Shown here piece by piece: positions 34,101 to 46,840 of a stretch of DNA of 64,000 bases (positions are counted from its first letter, which is position 1; each line of letters opens with the position of its first letter). The stretch is from Enoplosus armatus (lineage: Eukaryota > Chordata > Actinopteri > Centrarchiformes > Enoplosidae), in the NCBI RefSeq assembly GCF_043641665.1, contig NC_092183.1:11325001-11389000 (forward strand), written 5' to 3'. The position numbers were made by a program, and so were the translations under genes. The notes beneath the pieces were generated by a model. That model was not told the DNA's origin, searched no databases, and worked only from the letters and a program-made list of their open reading frames with translations.

Positions 34101-37100
34101 ATTGCTCTCTCCCTCTCTCTCTCTCTCCCCCTCGCCCGCTACACCCCTCAACACAGAGTACTTATCTACAAAAACAAAACAAAAAGGCAATATGAGAGCT
34201 TTGAGCCACAGAGACACAGATCATTATATAGAGTTAGAACGAGTAGGCTGGCAATTCCCATCCAAACCACAAACTTCAAGAGGTCAGCTGTTTTAGGTGT
34301 ACCAAAGAAGATGATACACAAGGAAGTGCCTGCTCTTCTCATGCTAAGTCTACACAGATTATATGAGATATCAAACATGGTCAAAACCACAGATGTTACC
34401 ATTATGGAAGAGTTCTGACAATGGCAATTATTTCCATTTTGTCAATATGCAGCACTACAGTCACTGTCAATTTTAAACTTTTGGAGATGAGATTGATTCC
34501 AATGACAGAACTCTTTCATACAAACCTCCGGTAGAACATATATATATAGGCCAAAAAGGGTAAAGCAATACAGCCATCCTGCTATGAATGAAATGGGCCT
34601 CAGGCACTCATCTGGAAATAGCTTGTCAAAAGATAATGTCGAAATTTAGACTAGCTTCCAAAGCAGTGGTAGGGGCACCTTGATCCATTTTATTCCTTAG
34701 ATATACTGCGCTATCACTACAAACATACATAGGCACCAACCCAAAGTGAGTTCAGATGCTTTTGAGCACAGTAAAATAGTAGCAATATAGAAATTGTAGA
34801 TAAAATGCATGTTTAAGTGTTACCAAATAGGATATATTCAGGATATAAGAACTGTAGTCCACTGTAGTCATAATCTATTTAACTCTAAGAGATCCCAAGA
34901 TAGCAGGGACGACTTGCAGGTAGACTGTTAATACACAGTTACATAACCCCCATTTATTATGGGTGCAGATCCTTGTCAAATGTGCTCAATCATGATACAT
35001 TTCTCATCATTGGTGACCCACATCAGTCGGCTCTGTGGAAATGTGTGTGTTATTCGTGTTTGTGAGTGTATAAGCCTGGTAGTAAAAACTCATGAGCAAA
35101 ATGTTGACATAGAGAAGCAGGTTCATAGATAACAATGTCAGCCATTCCACAACACACAACACAGAACATATAGCACAAACACCAACATATAGCCAACAGT
35201 CAAAAGCAGTTACCAGTATGAATGTAAAGGCACATACAGACATGTACAGTATGTGGTTATGCATGTTTTAGTATGTATAAGAAACACAGAGACACAAACA
35301 CAGCTTAGTATTAGAGTTTGAAGAGTGGATTGCGGGTTTTCATGTATGCAGAAAGCATGTGCATATGTGTGTGGCAGGTGGGGATGGTGTATTCGCCATA
35401 CAATCTGATGGATGAACGTAGTCATGATTTGTTACCGCTTTCAAGTGAATTGCATCCCTCTTAAGTTGTGTATGTGTCATAGAGAGTCAGATAACCTGAT
35501 TCTTGATTGCTGCTGGTGAGAGAAGGAACGAAACATGAACTGAAAACCACCGGGGGCTCATGAAGCATGTTCAAAAACAAACTGAACAAACATCCGGCAT
35601 TAATGGGTTTCATGATATGGCATATCCGTTATATTGACACAAGCCTGACATGACAGCAGAGGCGAGCTAAATGTGAGGCAATGATGATGTATATGCATGC
35701 ATGTGAGAGTGCAAACTCATTGGTGTGTGTGTGTGTGTTTGTGTGTGTTACTGCCATATTGGGGAGGCCGTTTGTCATCTTCAGAAAGGACAAAATGAGG
35801 ACGAGTCTATTCATTTCCTAACTAGAAATGATTAGTACTGTCAGTGTACTTTTGAATACACAATCCACAGGTCTTGTTCAACAATCTGTGACAGGGAAGA
35901 CCCAACTGATAATCCCAACGACAACTATATTCAATGCACATCAATCGTTTTTACATATGTGCACATTTTAGATTAAGCCAAGGGGAGCTTTAGATCCGAT
36001 AGTACGCAAGTTCTATGTAACACCAAGGTTTTAGTGATTTCTTGATTTATTGCTCGCCATGATGGCTCAAAAGCAATATTGTCAGTTTGTCATAATACAT
36101 TCAATGATAGTGGAGAAAACCATGTCAATTACTTTGTGGCTGATATTAGCCTGAATTCTCTATACAGTAAGTCTATATATGTCTTTCTGGACACAGTAAC
36201 TCGATGCGTTGGAGTAGGGCATTGGCAGCAGAGTCCTCATGCCAAGTCTGCACTCCCAATTCATACTCCTGGTGCCAATGTATCTTAATAAGCCAAGTTT
36301 TCTAGGCCCATGCATAAAAGAGTGGGTCACCAGGCTTTCCTATTTTATGTGAGGCTCGCATAAATGCATGCTGCATGCTCTTGGCTCGGTGTGACGGTCT
36401 CAAGTGGAGTTAACATTCACAGTGACGGCAAGACAGAGGCCAACGAGTTCTTCATTTAAACTGACAGAGAGCAAGGTGCCTAGTGGAGTTAATTACAAGC
36501 TTTATGGTTTGCTTCACTTTATTAATTTAACTTTAGGAAGTTGGATGACATTAAACACACTAGACTTACTCCATTGGCCATGACTAAGACCAAATTGCAT
36601 GCAGAGGCAGAGTTTTCCCCAGTCGATAAAATGCAACATATGCAATTTATCTAATTAGCTGCTTTGAAGTTGACTTCAATTTGTCTTCCTTCCTCCACTG
36701 AGTCAGGACATACTGCAGTGGTCCCAGCTTGACTCACTCCTGTTCTGTTCTCAGAAACCATCTTTGCAGCTGGTCACCCATTTGGAAAAATTCTGCACAG
36801 ATGGCAATTTGAGATCTGAGTATGGTATTCCCACTGTTTTTACATATATTATGACATTTTAGGAAGTAATAAGAAATTATATCTCAGCCAAATGAAAAAC
36901 TTTGATGGATGAGGTGAGGTCTATTTTTGAGTTGCAGTGGCCTTTGCAGACAAGTTGTCAGTCTTACGGTCGGGGTATGCTTGAAACAAATTAATTTGTA
37001 TGACGTGTTTTGCCTGAAGGTAAAAGTGTTCCTTGTCCCAAACAACCACATTCAAAGGCGGGGTGAAAAGCTTGCTGGCATAGAGATGGGCACAATAACT

Positions 37101-40100
37101 GTTCAAATAGGGATAAAGGCGCACAATTTGGGACAGTATCTCCACAAAGGTATTCATGTTGTTGCACCCATTTTTACACACGAAACGTGATGACAGTAGT
37201 AGAGAATAAAAATACAGAGCTTGAGAGAGAAGCTCAAATCCTGCCAACTTTCTCACCTCCATATACCAGGCCACTCGCTGAGTGAAGGAAAGGAGTGGGT
37301 GCAGGGGGTCTCAATCGCTGTTTGATGAACCGACAAGCACTTTGTTTGAAGCATACCGACCACTTGAGGTTCAATGATTACTCTGAGAAAACCCCAAGCT
37401 AAACCAATGGCAATCAATAGGTCAGTGCTTTGATAGGGTGAAGGATAAATGTCAGGGGTCAACTACCAAAAACAAGCATGGCTGACTGAGCCAACTTCAA
37501 TTTCACCATGGAAGCACTGATGGGGCTATTCTAATGATTCCACCATTAGTCTGTACTTAACTTGGATATCCCATAGCTTTGCTCTCACTGCTAACCAAAT
37601 GCTTTGTTTTGATTTATATTCATATAAAATCTTACTCCCTCCTCTAAACATAAAAAACGAAATACCTTGAAAGCTATATATCTCTTTTATTGCCTCTCAA
37701 CGAGACACTGGACTAATAGTGGTCATATCACTAACTGGAATCATATTATAGTGTACATACACATGAGGTGCACACCATCATCCACATGTGACTTCTAAAT
37801 CAATAATAGTGATTTCCATATGTTAAGTTACTTCCTGGTGCCTTGATATTTAAAACCTTGAACAAGATCCACAAAGAGAATCAAAGACTGCCAGCGTTTA
37901 AATCCCTGCTGTCCCTCCTATTCACTGTTGTGACTCCACTCCTGCGCTCAGTCAGGGGCTGATTCCACTGGCTGCTCTTAGTGGCTAATGAAGATGGCGG
38001 GGGGGCGTGTGTGTTGCAGCTGAACCACACTGTGCTTAACATGACTTTGGGTTCAACCAAAGGTCTGTTGTCTTTGTGGCTGCTCGGTGGCGGACATGCC
38101 TACTGATCTGAAAGACAGATTAAAGCTGGTAACTGAGCAGGGGGCTGGAGGTAGGGGGTATATGGTGTGTTTCTGTTGGTGTGTGTACTAAAGAAAAAAA
38201 TATTGTTGCCTGATAAAAAGAAAATGAAATTGGCAGTCAGTTGGGTGCCAATGTTGCATGTGTGGCAACATATAATCTAGGACCCTTCAGAAATTATTAC
38301 AAATTGTGGCCCAACATGTTTAACAGACCTATTTCTGGTTGTGTTGAGAGCAGCAATGTGGTTTCACCTGACTGGTCCTCAGAAATGATGATTGTGTTTC
38401 TCATTTAAGCACAATGTTTACATAACGAATCAAGTGAGAGATATACAATATCTGTTTAACTTACTTACTATAGGATCTCTACATAATGGGCAGTAGCATG
38501 CACAGTAAACATTGAATATTATGCAACTTGCAATTAGATGGTGGAGAATGAAGTTAAGGCAGCAATACTGAGAAAGTAAATTAAGCTTAAGCAGATCGAA
38601 CTGCAGTCAACCTGCTGTTAAACATGTTGCTCTGTTCTCACTGCAGCTTGTAGTCTGTTTAACAGCACATCATGCCAGATGCATGGGGAGCTCGCACATG
38701 GCAAATTGACTGAGATGGGAGGAGTCTGCACGTGACTTTATAGCTCCTGTCTGTGTATTCACAGAAGTGCACGAATCCTCTCTCAACATCAGCAAGTCTA
38801 GACTTAAAACAATTAATTTTCTAAAGAGGGCAGAGGAATCCACACAAAGTGCAAGTAAAATTCCACAATTAAATAAATCAATGAACAACCCAAAAGGACA
38901 AGGACAACAAATAATGCCACTGTCGATCAGTTGCAAGTAATTGTAGGTGGTGTATTGGACTGCAGTAAACAAAACTGTGTGAAACTTCCAAGTATTTTGT
39001 CAAACACGCCTGTGCACACTACAGTGATCACAACTGATGAGGCTACAATAAAACACCAATTAAAATTTTGTTTGTAGTATATTTCTGTCTGTCATGTCAA
39101 AGGGCATCATCACCACTAAAGTCATTCATTACCATCCCTCAAGACAGTTAAATGACGACTTCTCAAAGAAATCTTCTCCTGAAGCTAGAAATTGATGTAG
39201 TAATGCAATAATCTGAGTTGATATACCAATGTTTGACCAGGAGCTGCTCATTTAATCATTTGGGACCAATGAGTCAGAGTTTTCATGTTGAACTTTCCAT
39301 GTAAATGACTTTCCAGATGATTGGTGTTATCGGGCTTTCATCATGAAAAGTAACCTGATCTGACACTAAATCATCCTGGGTATAGTAACAATTTCCATTC
39401 CCATCTTTTTGTCATCTTTTCTAATTTATTCTTGGTGGAACTTTAATTAGCATGACACCAAAGATTAAGGAGATGGGACAGGCTTCTCTTACTTATTTCT
39501 GCTAGTCAGAGTCATGCATAGATGTTCACTTAGACAGTCCTAATTAGTGTAGTACCCCCCTCCCCCCACATTAACCCATTTTGGTAAACAGGCAACAATA
39601 TCTGTGATACATTACAGTAGCCCATTCAAAACATGATGGTTTTATATCCCTAAGGACTGAAAGTCGAATGATGGGTTAGGAAACTGTTTTACATTAATTC
39701 TCTAAAGTCATTATCCACAAGTTAACCTTAACCTATCGTTATCAAACAGCAATTGTTTGAGGCTGAATTAATTTACCTGGTGGCAAAAATATTTCCTGCT
39801 AAATTTAATCTGTGCTGCTTCATGCCTCAGTCTAATTTGTTACCAACACATAAATAATTAACTCTAAACCAAAAGTGAAAATATTATTTCACACATAATT
39901 ACATTTCTTTCAGTTCATCAGTGCCATGTTTTGCATACCAAATTTGTTACACTTTGTTTCAATTTCACAGTTTTGATTAAAGTTATTTAGTTGAGCACTT
40001 TCTCCCTCGGTGTTTTAGTAAACATACAAGTGGGCATGCAAGGTGACGAGGTGTGTTGGCATTGGAAGTTCACTTGGAAGCTCAAATCCTTGTCAAATCC

Positions 40101-41720
40101 CTTTGTGGATAGAATAGCTACTGAAATACTGGCTAGCAATGGCTGGCACTCTGTTATATTCTGGTGAAATGGGCCTGAGCATGTGTCATTACAATGCATT
40201 CACAGAAAAGCAGCTAAACATGCTGCCATTTGAGTTTGTCTTTGAAGATGTTACTTTTCTTGTCTATGATGGAGCAAAGAAAGCTACCACATCACAACAG
40301 ACTGCAGGGTTTCTATCCTGGGGGAGGGAGGGGAAGATGTTGCCAGAGTCACTCTGATTGCCTCAAATGATATCCCTGCTGAGGTGATCAACTGCACATA
40401 GGCTGATTGGATATTTCACAGGGTGCTGCTGCTAATTTACAAGGTGGAGTGTTGCCACTGCTTTGGAGAGAACACTAGTATAAATACACATGTTTAATAC
40501 TGTGAGTCAGTGTTTCTGACTCTGCCTTGGTCAAGGCATACTGCAGCACTCCAACAGGCCCTCAAGCTGTTTTTGTATTCTGCTTTTAACGTTGCCAGTG
40601 TCCTCTTTTCTGCAAAACATCTCCAGAAATAAGTGGTTGATTGTTGTGTGGTGTTGACACTGATGCAATTGCCTCATTTTAAATGAATGAATACCATCAA
40701 AATAGCATTAATAAAACTTCAAAAAAGAGGTGAGATTATGTAGGACACCAGCAGTAGAAGAAAACATTTTAGGGCCAATAGATTTAATACTTACTAGTAC
40801 AAAACAGTAATTGCAGAATAATGCCGCTGAATCATCCATTTGAGGATCTGGACTGTACTTGTGCATCGTCAGGGTGTAAAGAGATGTAGAGGTGTTGTGG
40901 GTACAATATAAATTCATTAATGTGAGTATGTGTATCATGGATATGTCACCCAGGCCAACGAATATCACATCATAGTGCATGTTAGATATCTTGTTTGGCA
41001 TCAGTATGAATTGGCAGTGCTTTAGATAAATGAATGAGAATGAGGAATAACCCATCTCTGCTTAACTCAGTTTACACTTACATTCAATTTGCTTTTGGCA
41101 GATAATATCTCTTTGGTTAACTATTTTGATAATGTTATGGTAACTCTAATTACTCAATTACGAATTAATAACATGACAGGATGCTTTATAAGCTGACAGT
41201 CCTTTATTTCCCTTCCTACATACACAAGACTATGCAAAAGTTCAATGCCAGTTATATCACTGGAGATCTAATATAGCACCTCTAAGATTCTTTTTGACAG
41301 AATCTGCAGAAGCCTGGCAACAAATACAGTTGCAGCCTGTGCTATTAAGATAGTATTGCTGATGTTGCTTGTGTGCAAATTTAGTTCAGGGGAAGTGACA
41401 ATGTGAACATGAGGTTTTCAAAGGTTCTACACGCTGTCAGTGTCACAGCTCCTTCACAAGGAAGGCTCTGCTCAAATCTCACTTCCTCATGAATCCTGAC
41501 TTTGAGGAAATTACATTTTTTTTTACGTAGCACCCTTGGCCACAAAGTCTAGACTTTGTGTGTAGAAATTTTATACCCTTCTCTCCTTGCCTCCGCTAGA
41601 CCTGGAACTAAATCCATCATCCATCCCATCATCACCTGTCCACTTTTACACTTTTTGTTGGGCCCTGTACCTCTCTCTGTACCATTGTTCCTCCTTTCAG
41701 TCACCCATCCATCCCCCTAC
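31110..41720 (-). other. grid2: grid2 last intron (rest of 30679-41720)
   Basis: Intron between the exon ending at 41721 and the last exon, both phase 0 at this junction. It is mostly unique AT-rich sequence. The coding-like segment at 33376-33641 is listed separately. A purine-rich patch lies at about 33700-33980 and a short TG run near 35722-35745. I see no intact transposon and no other exon; scattered frames of 60-118 codons lack recognisable domains. Confidence 0.7.
33360..33641 (-). other. Coding-like segment, candidate alternative terminal exon of grid2
   Basis: On the minus strand an open frame runs from a possible acceptor (CAGACGCAG directly before 33641) to TAG at 33362-33360: 93 codons starting ADGPSARQAADTCPHGPNEH. 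By hand count about 65 of the first 89 codons end in G or C, against roughly 55% and 60% at positions one and two, a coding-like bias. The frame fits phase 0, the phase in which the upstream grid2 exon (41721) ends. AATAAA lies at 33351-33346, just past the stop. Alternatively, GC content drops exactly at an AAG|GTTATA donor-like site (33376), so it could be an internal exon; starting at the second acceptor (33621) it would be 246 bp with phase 2 at both ends. I do not recognise the protein. It is not part of the canonical GluD2 sequence, in which 41721 joins 30678. Confidence 0.35.
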
Positions 41721-41961
41721 CTCCTTGGAGGGGACCCTGGATCCCTTCCTCCTTGACCACCAGCTTTCCACCATGGCAATGAGGCAGGAGAGCACCACGC
41801 CAGCTGCCAGGACACAGAAAACACCGGCAAAGCTGTGGATGTCCAGGGCGTTGCCGCGCTGTCGTGTTTGGATTGAGCTGTAGAGATCACAGGGGCTGTC
41901 CTTGGGCCACCACTTGAGCTTCAGTATATCCATGTCACCGTTCTGCTGAAGCTCCAAGATT
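41721..41961 (-). CDS. grid2: grid2 penultimate coding exon: end of S2 lobe, M4 helix
   Basis: Encodes one base completing a split Arg codon plus 80 residues of GluD2. [20 protein letters not shown] is the C-terminal end of the ligand-binding S2 lobe. CDLYSS with the following basic linker is extracellular, and [20 protein letters not shown] is the M4 transmembrane helix. [16 protein letters not shown] begins the cytoplasmic tail. The segment aligns with mammalian GluD2 without gaps. The acceptor ATATCCTAG precedes 41961 (phase 2). The donor is GAG|GTAGGG at 41721/41720 (phase 0), joining DDKEID in the last exon. The Cys of PCDLY is in the position that, across ionotropic glutamate receptors, forms the conserved disulphide of the S2 lobe. 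Confidence 0.97.
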
Positions 41962-42025
41962 CTAGGATATAGGCAGGAAGACACAGGCACGTAAGCGCAG
42001 AACCATGTACAGTAAGTACGCATAC

Positions 42026-42064
<39 letters not shown>

Positions 42065-44058
42065 TCACAAAGAAGTTACAAAATGTTAGTCTACATATCA
42101 TTCAGTTAAAATATCATATCTGTGAAATCAGACAATTTACAAATATTTTGTGACAAGCAATTCAAAGAGGCCAACACATACAGAAGTAAGCCTACATGAA
42201 AAGGCAGGCATATATAAGTGAATGTGTAGATGCATGAATGGAACAAGCCGAGCAACAATCAGAAGAGTAAGATAACACTGTCCAGAATGAGCTCAGTTTT
42301 TGGGTATGACAATTGGTTGTGTCTGAGTGCAATTGTAATGATTCCAGAGTCAAAACACTTCAAAACAATCATGGAGAGTGAAAGATATTCGCACAAGTTG
42401 ATTGCAAAAAACCTGACAACACTGTAGCTTTTACTGCAGTTGCTCTAACTCCTCTCTTCCATTTGAGGGCAGTGTTTGCCAGTTAAAATCCTCCCTGATC
42501 CCTGATAACCATATTGGGCTGTCAAACTCATTATGGCTAACATTAATATGTTTTGCAGCACAGCACGAGTACACTGCCACAATGTCATTATGCAGCCTAG
42601 CTTTAGTCCCACGATTGATGGCTTCAGAGAGGATACAGCTCAGAGGTTGATGGGGTCCCTCTGTTAGCCTTCAGCGTATTATTTAACTGGGTCGTTCGTT
42701 TTGGTTTGGAGGAGAGTTGCACACACGCAGACAGACAGGCGTACAGAGGCTCTGTTAGCATTCGGCTGCATATTTAACTGGCGATCTGGCATGGAGGAGA
42801 GAGGGGCACAGGGAAAGTGAGAGACAAACAGGAAAAAGGCAATCAGGGAATGTGTGTATACCTCCCTCACAGGCACATACATACCAGCACAGAAAACAAA
42901 CAGATGCAAATAATCCCCCATAGATAAACTAAGCCACCACACTGATTGACACCAACAGGGTAGATACACATTCCGAGGAACAAAGTCACAAACTTGACTG
43001 CATGCATGTTCACGCAAACGTAGACAGGATTCATACATGTGTACACAGAGACAGATGTTTGCCATTATCTGCAGAACTTCCTGGGGGCAAACACCTCCTG
43101 CAATTTCAATGATAACATGCTGACATGAATGACAGTGCCCATCTCTCATCTTCATTTTTCCTCATGCGCAATACACAAAACGGACTGAAATCAATCAAGA
43201 AATGCAAATGAGCCCGGCAGACAGTTTACATAATTAATTTCATCCACAATAGCCAGAAAAACATGGCTCATTTCAATGTAAATCAGCTAAACAAGCTCAG
43301 CACGTCGCTCTATAACCAAGCCACTGTCGTTTACGGACACTCTCTTATCACTTCCTGGGTTCTGCTGAGCTGGTGGGACTGAGGGACTATATGGTTAAAA
43401 TACAAGCTGTGGTTGTAATTGATGGGGCAGAATAACAATAGAAGAGAAGAGAGGAGAAGAGAGACAGACAATAAGAGCATAAAAAGATAATTTGAACAGC
43501 AAATCCACCAACAGTCATTCTAATAAGAGATCATGTCCACCAACTGCCGGCTTGATTGTGGGATTGTTTGGCTCAGATCAGCGCAGATTATCGCCAAGAT
43601 TAGATAAGACTTTGTGTAGATGATGTGCAATATTGACTCAAAACTAATTAAATCAAACCGATCTGCAATAGTGTTCAGCAGTAATAGTATACTGGCAGCA
43701 CTGGCCTAGTTGTACGCCCTGGTTATTACTCCACTGGCATGAAGAAGAGGTAGTCAGTGTAGAAATCCCTCATTGCACATCAATTCTGCATCTGTTCTTT
43801 TTTAGTAGTGGAGTGGGCCCTGTTCCTTTTTCTTTCAAACATGTTAGTAAGTTACTTTTGGACTGTAATATCGTGCTGTGAAATACAAGACTTGTGGCTC
43901 GCAGGGCAAACTGTTGATATGCAAGTTGACATGGCTAAGATCGGGTTTTTGAACAGCACCTGTGTTTAATCAAAATGTAAACAGCATCCTGTAAACAGTT
44001 TGTTCTGAGCTGATGACAGTATCACAGAAAAAATACTTTTTATGAAAGTTAAAACAAG

Positions 44059-44145
44059 CCCCCCCCCCCCCCCCCCCCGAGAAATGTTGTGCCTTTCATA
44101 CAGTACTGACCTTTTTATCTGTCACTTTGACAACAGATGCTTCAC

Positions 44146-44192
<47 letters not shown>
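44059..44192. repeat. C20 homopolymer and nearby (CA)n
   Basis: An unbroken run of 20 C at 44059-44078 is followed 70 bp later by a CA array (44147-44192). Confidence 0.95.
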
Positions 44193-44196
<4 letters not shown>

Positions 44197-46797
44197 AGCC
44201 TGCTCTCTGACAGACGGTTACAGAGAAAGACGGATTACACACAGGCTAATGAGATGGAATAAGAGCGATCCCACCTATCAAAGAAGACAGGGAATGTTTT
44301 GTCAAAATATTTCATCATTTCTTCCTTGGAATCCAGCCAACTTCTAAAGATTTCTTGTCTGAGTTGATGTCTTTTCATATCTGTCGAAAAGAAGAGGCAT
44401 GCTTTATGTTTGGAGTTGCCGTCTGTTATCTCTGCTTATGAGTTGACTGTTCTTATGTGTCACAAATGTTGTGTCACACAAATTTTTGACAGGAAATAAG
44501 AAGCAGCATTTTCTTGTTTCATCTACTTCAACATCTGTGAACACAATTACTATAAACAGTAAGTGCTTTTGTGACTAAATTCTACAAAAGGTGTTTACTG
44601 TTAACCTTTGTGGGAAACCAAATAAACAGTGGAAAAGGTACTTAACATTTCTTTCCTTGCAGAGTAAAGAAATGCCACCTGAATATAATAGGAAACCCCA
44701 CGTTTTTAAATAATATGATCTTGCTGCATGTTGAGGTCACTGGCTGTATCTGTAAGTTTAAGATCAATTTTCAATTTGGTTTTCAAATATGAATTCAAAG
44801 ACTCACAAAATGCCTACATTTTCATATCCTATTCTAGATAATCAAAAGGATGCCAAACAAAACAACAAAGCATAACTAAAAGGCTGACTTCCTAAGTTGA
44901 TCAAAGATCAAAACAGATCAAAACAGATCAAAACATAAAAACAAACATATCAAAAAGAGACTTTCATCAGAGGAATTGTTAGGATGTGACTAAGCTGTGT
45001 GTAACTTTGAGGGAGGACACAGCGGAACAAATTTGAGATTCAGGACAGAGTGCTTTCTCTCTCCCCTCTATTACGACCCTGTCTGCCCGTGGAGCTCACC
45101 ATCTATCATTCTGCACTAATTGGCCTATCAGAGTTATGCAAAAGCTGCTTCCCCGATAGGCCGTTGAATCAAACCCTAACACGGACATGCACTCACAAGA
45201 ACACGCACACGTAATAGCTACATTTACCGTACATTTATCTCATTGAGCTTAAGTTGCCTTTATCCTGGCTGCAGATAAAGAGGACCGAAATGATGACCAC
45301 GCTGGTAATATCATGTGGTGCTTGTGCCCTGAGCCGGCCCTTTGGGGGCACTAATCAAAATTTGGTTCTGACAGTCGTGCGTTCTCACTACATATGGCGC
45401 AGAAGCATTTTGATGTTGGGAAAAAGTTTTTTTCTTCGAACCTTGAGGAGATCTTTGTTCAACTCATGGCAGCTAGTAAGGAATACTTAAACTTTGTGAG
45501 AAGAAGTGAGCAAGGTGATGATCATTTTTAACACACAAAAGCTGTCTTCATTTATCTCTATCCCATGGCTGACAAGCAGGATGAAAGGCCACTGTGAGCT
45601 GCCTGACAAAAAAAACATGGGTTCAGTCAAGGGTTCCCTGCAGTACACCATCTGTCTGGATCTCTAATTTGTCTGTCGCTGTCTCACCAAAAGAAACACA
45701 TCTTCCCTGGAAAAACACAAAGGCACACACTTGTGCATACACACACACAGTAACACAGATACTGCAGAAATGTGAATGCATGCACAAGCAGCAAAGGCCT
45801 ATTCACACACTCAAAATACACTACAATTCTGCAAAGCATGCTTTGCTCGGAAACAATGACAAATTGACATAATGAGAGCTAGGAGTAGCTAATTAAAGTG
45901 TGTGTGTGTGTGAGTGTGTGTCACAGTCTTTATGCCCTCTACATTACACGGAGTTTGATGGAGTTCATGAAAAAAGCACAGGAGAAGAAATCTGACAACC
46001 AATTTATTTCCCAACTGCAGTGTGCTTTTCCCTGCACAGTTATCCAAAACTTTTTTGGCTTTAATTTCAGTCTGCATATGTAGAATATTGAACTGAGGGA
46101 GTGTACACTTAGATGTGTTTCTTAGTTTTTGCTCCCTTCAGGGGCTGTTAGTGGTTTTTGCTCAAGGCGTCATCAGTCAGCATACTGCTGCCTGAGGTAT
46201 CAGGAAATAGATCACTTTCATCACTAAAAATAGCTTCTACTTTACATCATAGCAGTCTGAGAACATACAGTACAGGTATTAGTGTCATGTCCTGCATTAT
46301 ATAATACAGGGGTTGCTATATTAATGTAAACGGCATGTTAACCTCTAATTAAATGCATCATTGTCACTGTTAAATGTCCAGTATATGTGAGGGTTGCAAT
46401 GTCAATGTCAGCTGCATGCACGAGGGTAGTGAAGTGTGTGTGATAGGTGAAATGTGTAATTTGTGTCTCTATCTGGTTATGGCCTTTTTTTGTGTGAAAC
46501 AGCTGTCCTGTGTGTGCATGTGTATGCTTGTACAGCATGTCTGTATGTGTGTGTTGTCTTAGTAACAGTGTATTATTACATGGGTATGGTGTATGCATGC
46601 GTGCATCTTCCTGAGTACGTCTATGAAACAGCTGGTGTGCTGTGAGATGCATTAACACTGCGTGTGTGTAATGAGTTATCACCTTGCTTTAAGATCGTTG
46701 ACTTTGACTGGGGAGATCTATAATGACTTTAACACTCCCACTGGCTGTTAAAGCAAATGAGCAAGGGTTGCCTGTGTGTTGGGGGACAACTGTTGTG

Positions 46798-46799
46798 TG

Positions 46800-46840
<41 letters not shown>
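46798..46840. repeat. (TG)n microsatellite
   Basis: TG array inside the grid2 intron; the source of poly-Cys/Val and poly-His/Thr shadow frames. Confidence 0.95.

Noticed and set aside
40139..40357. 72-codon plus-strand frame with a fairly protein-like composition
   Set aside because: No domain recognised, no splice sites matching it, antisense to grid2 and within the chance range.
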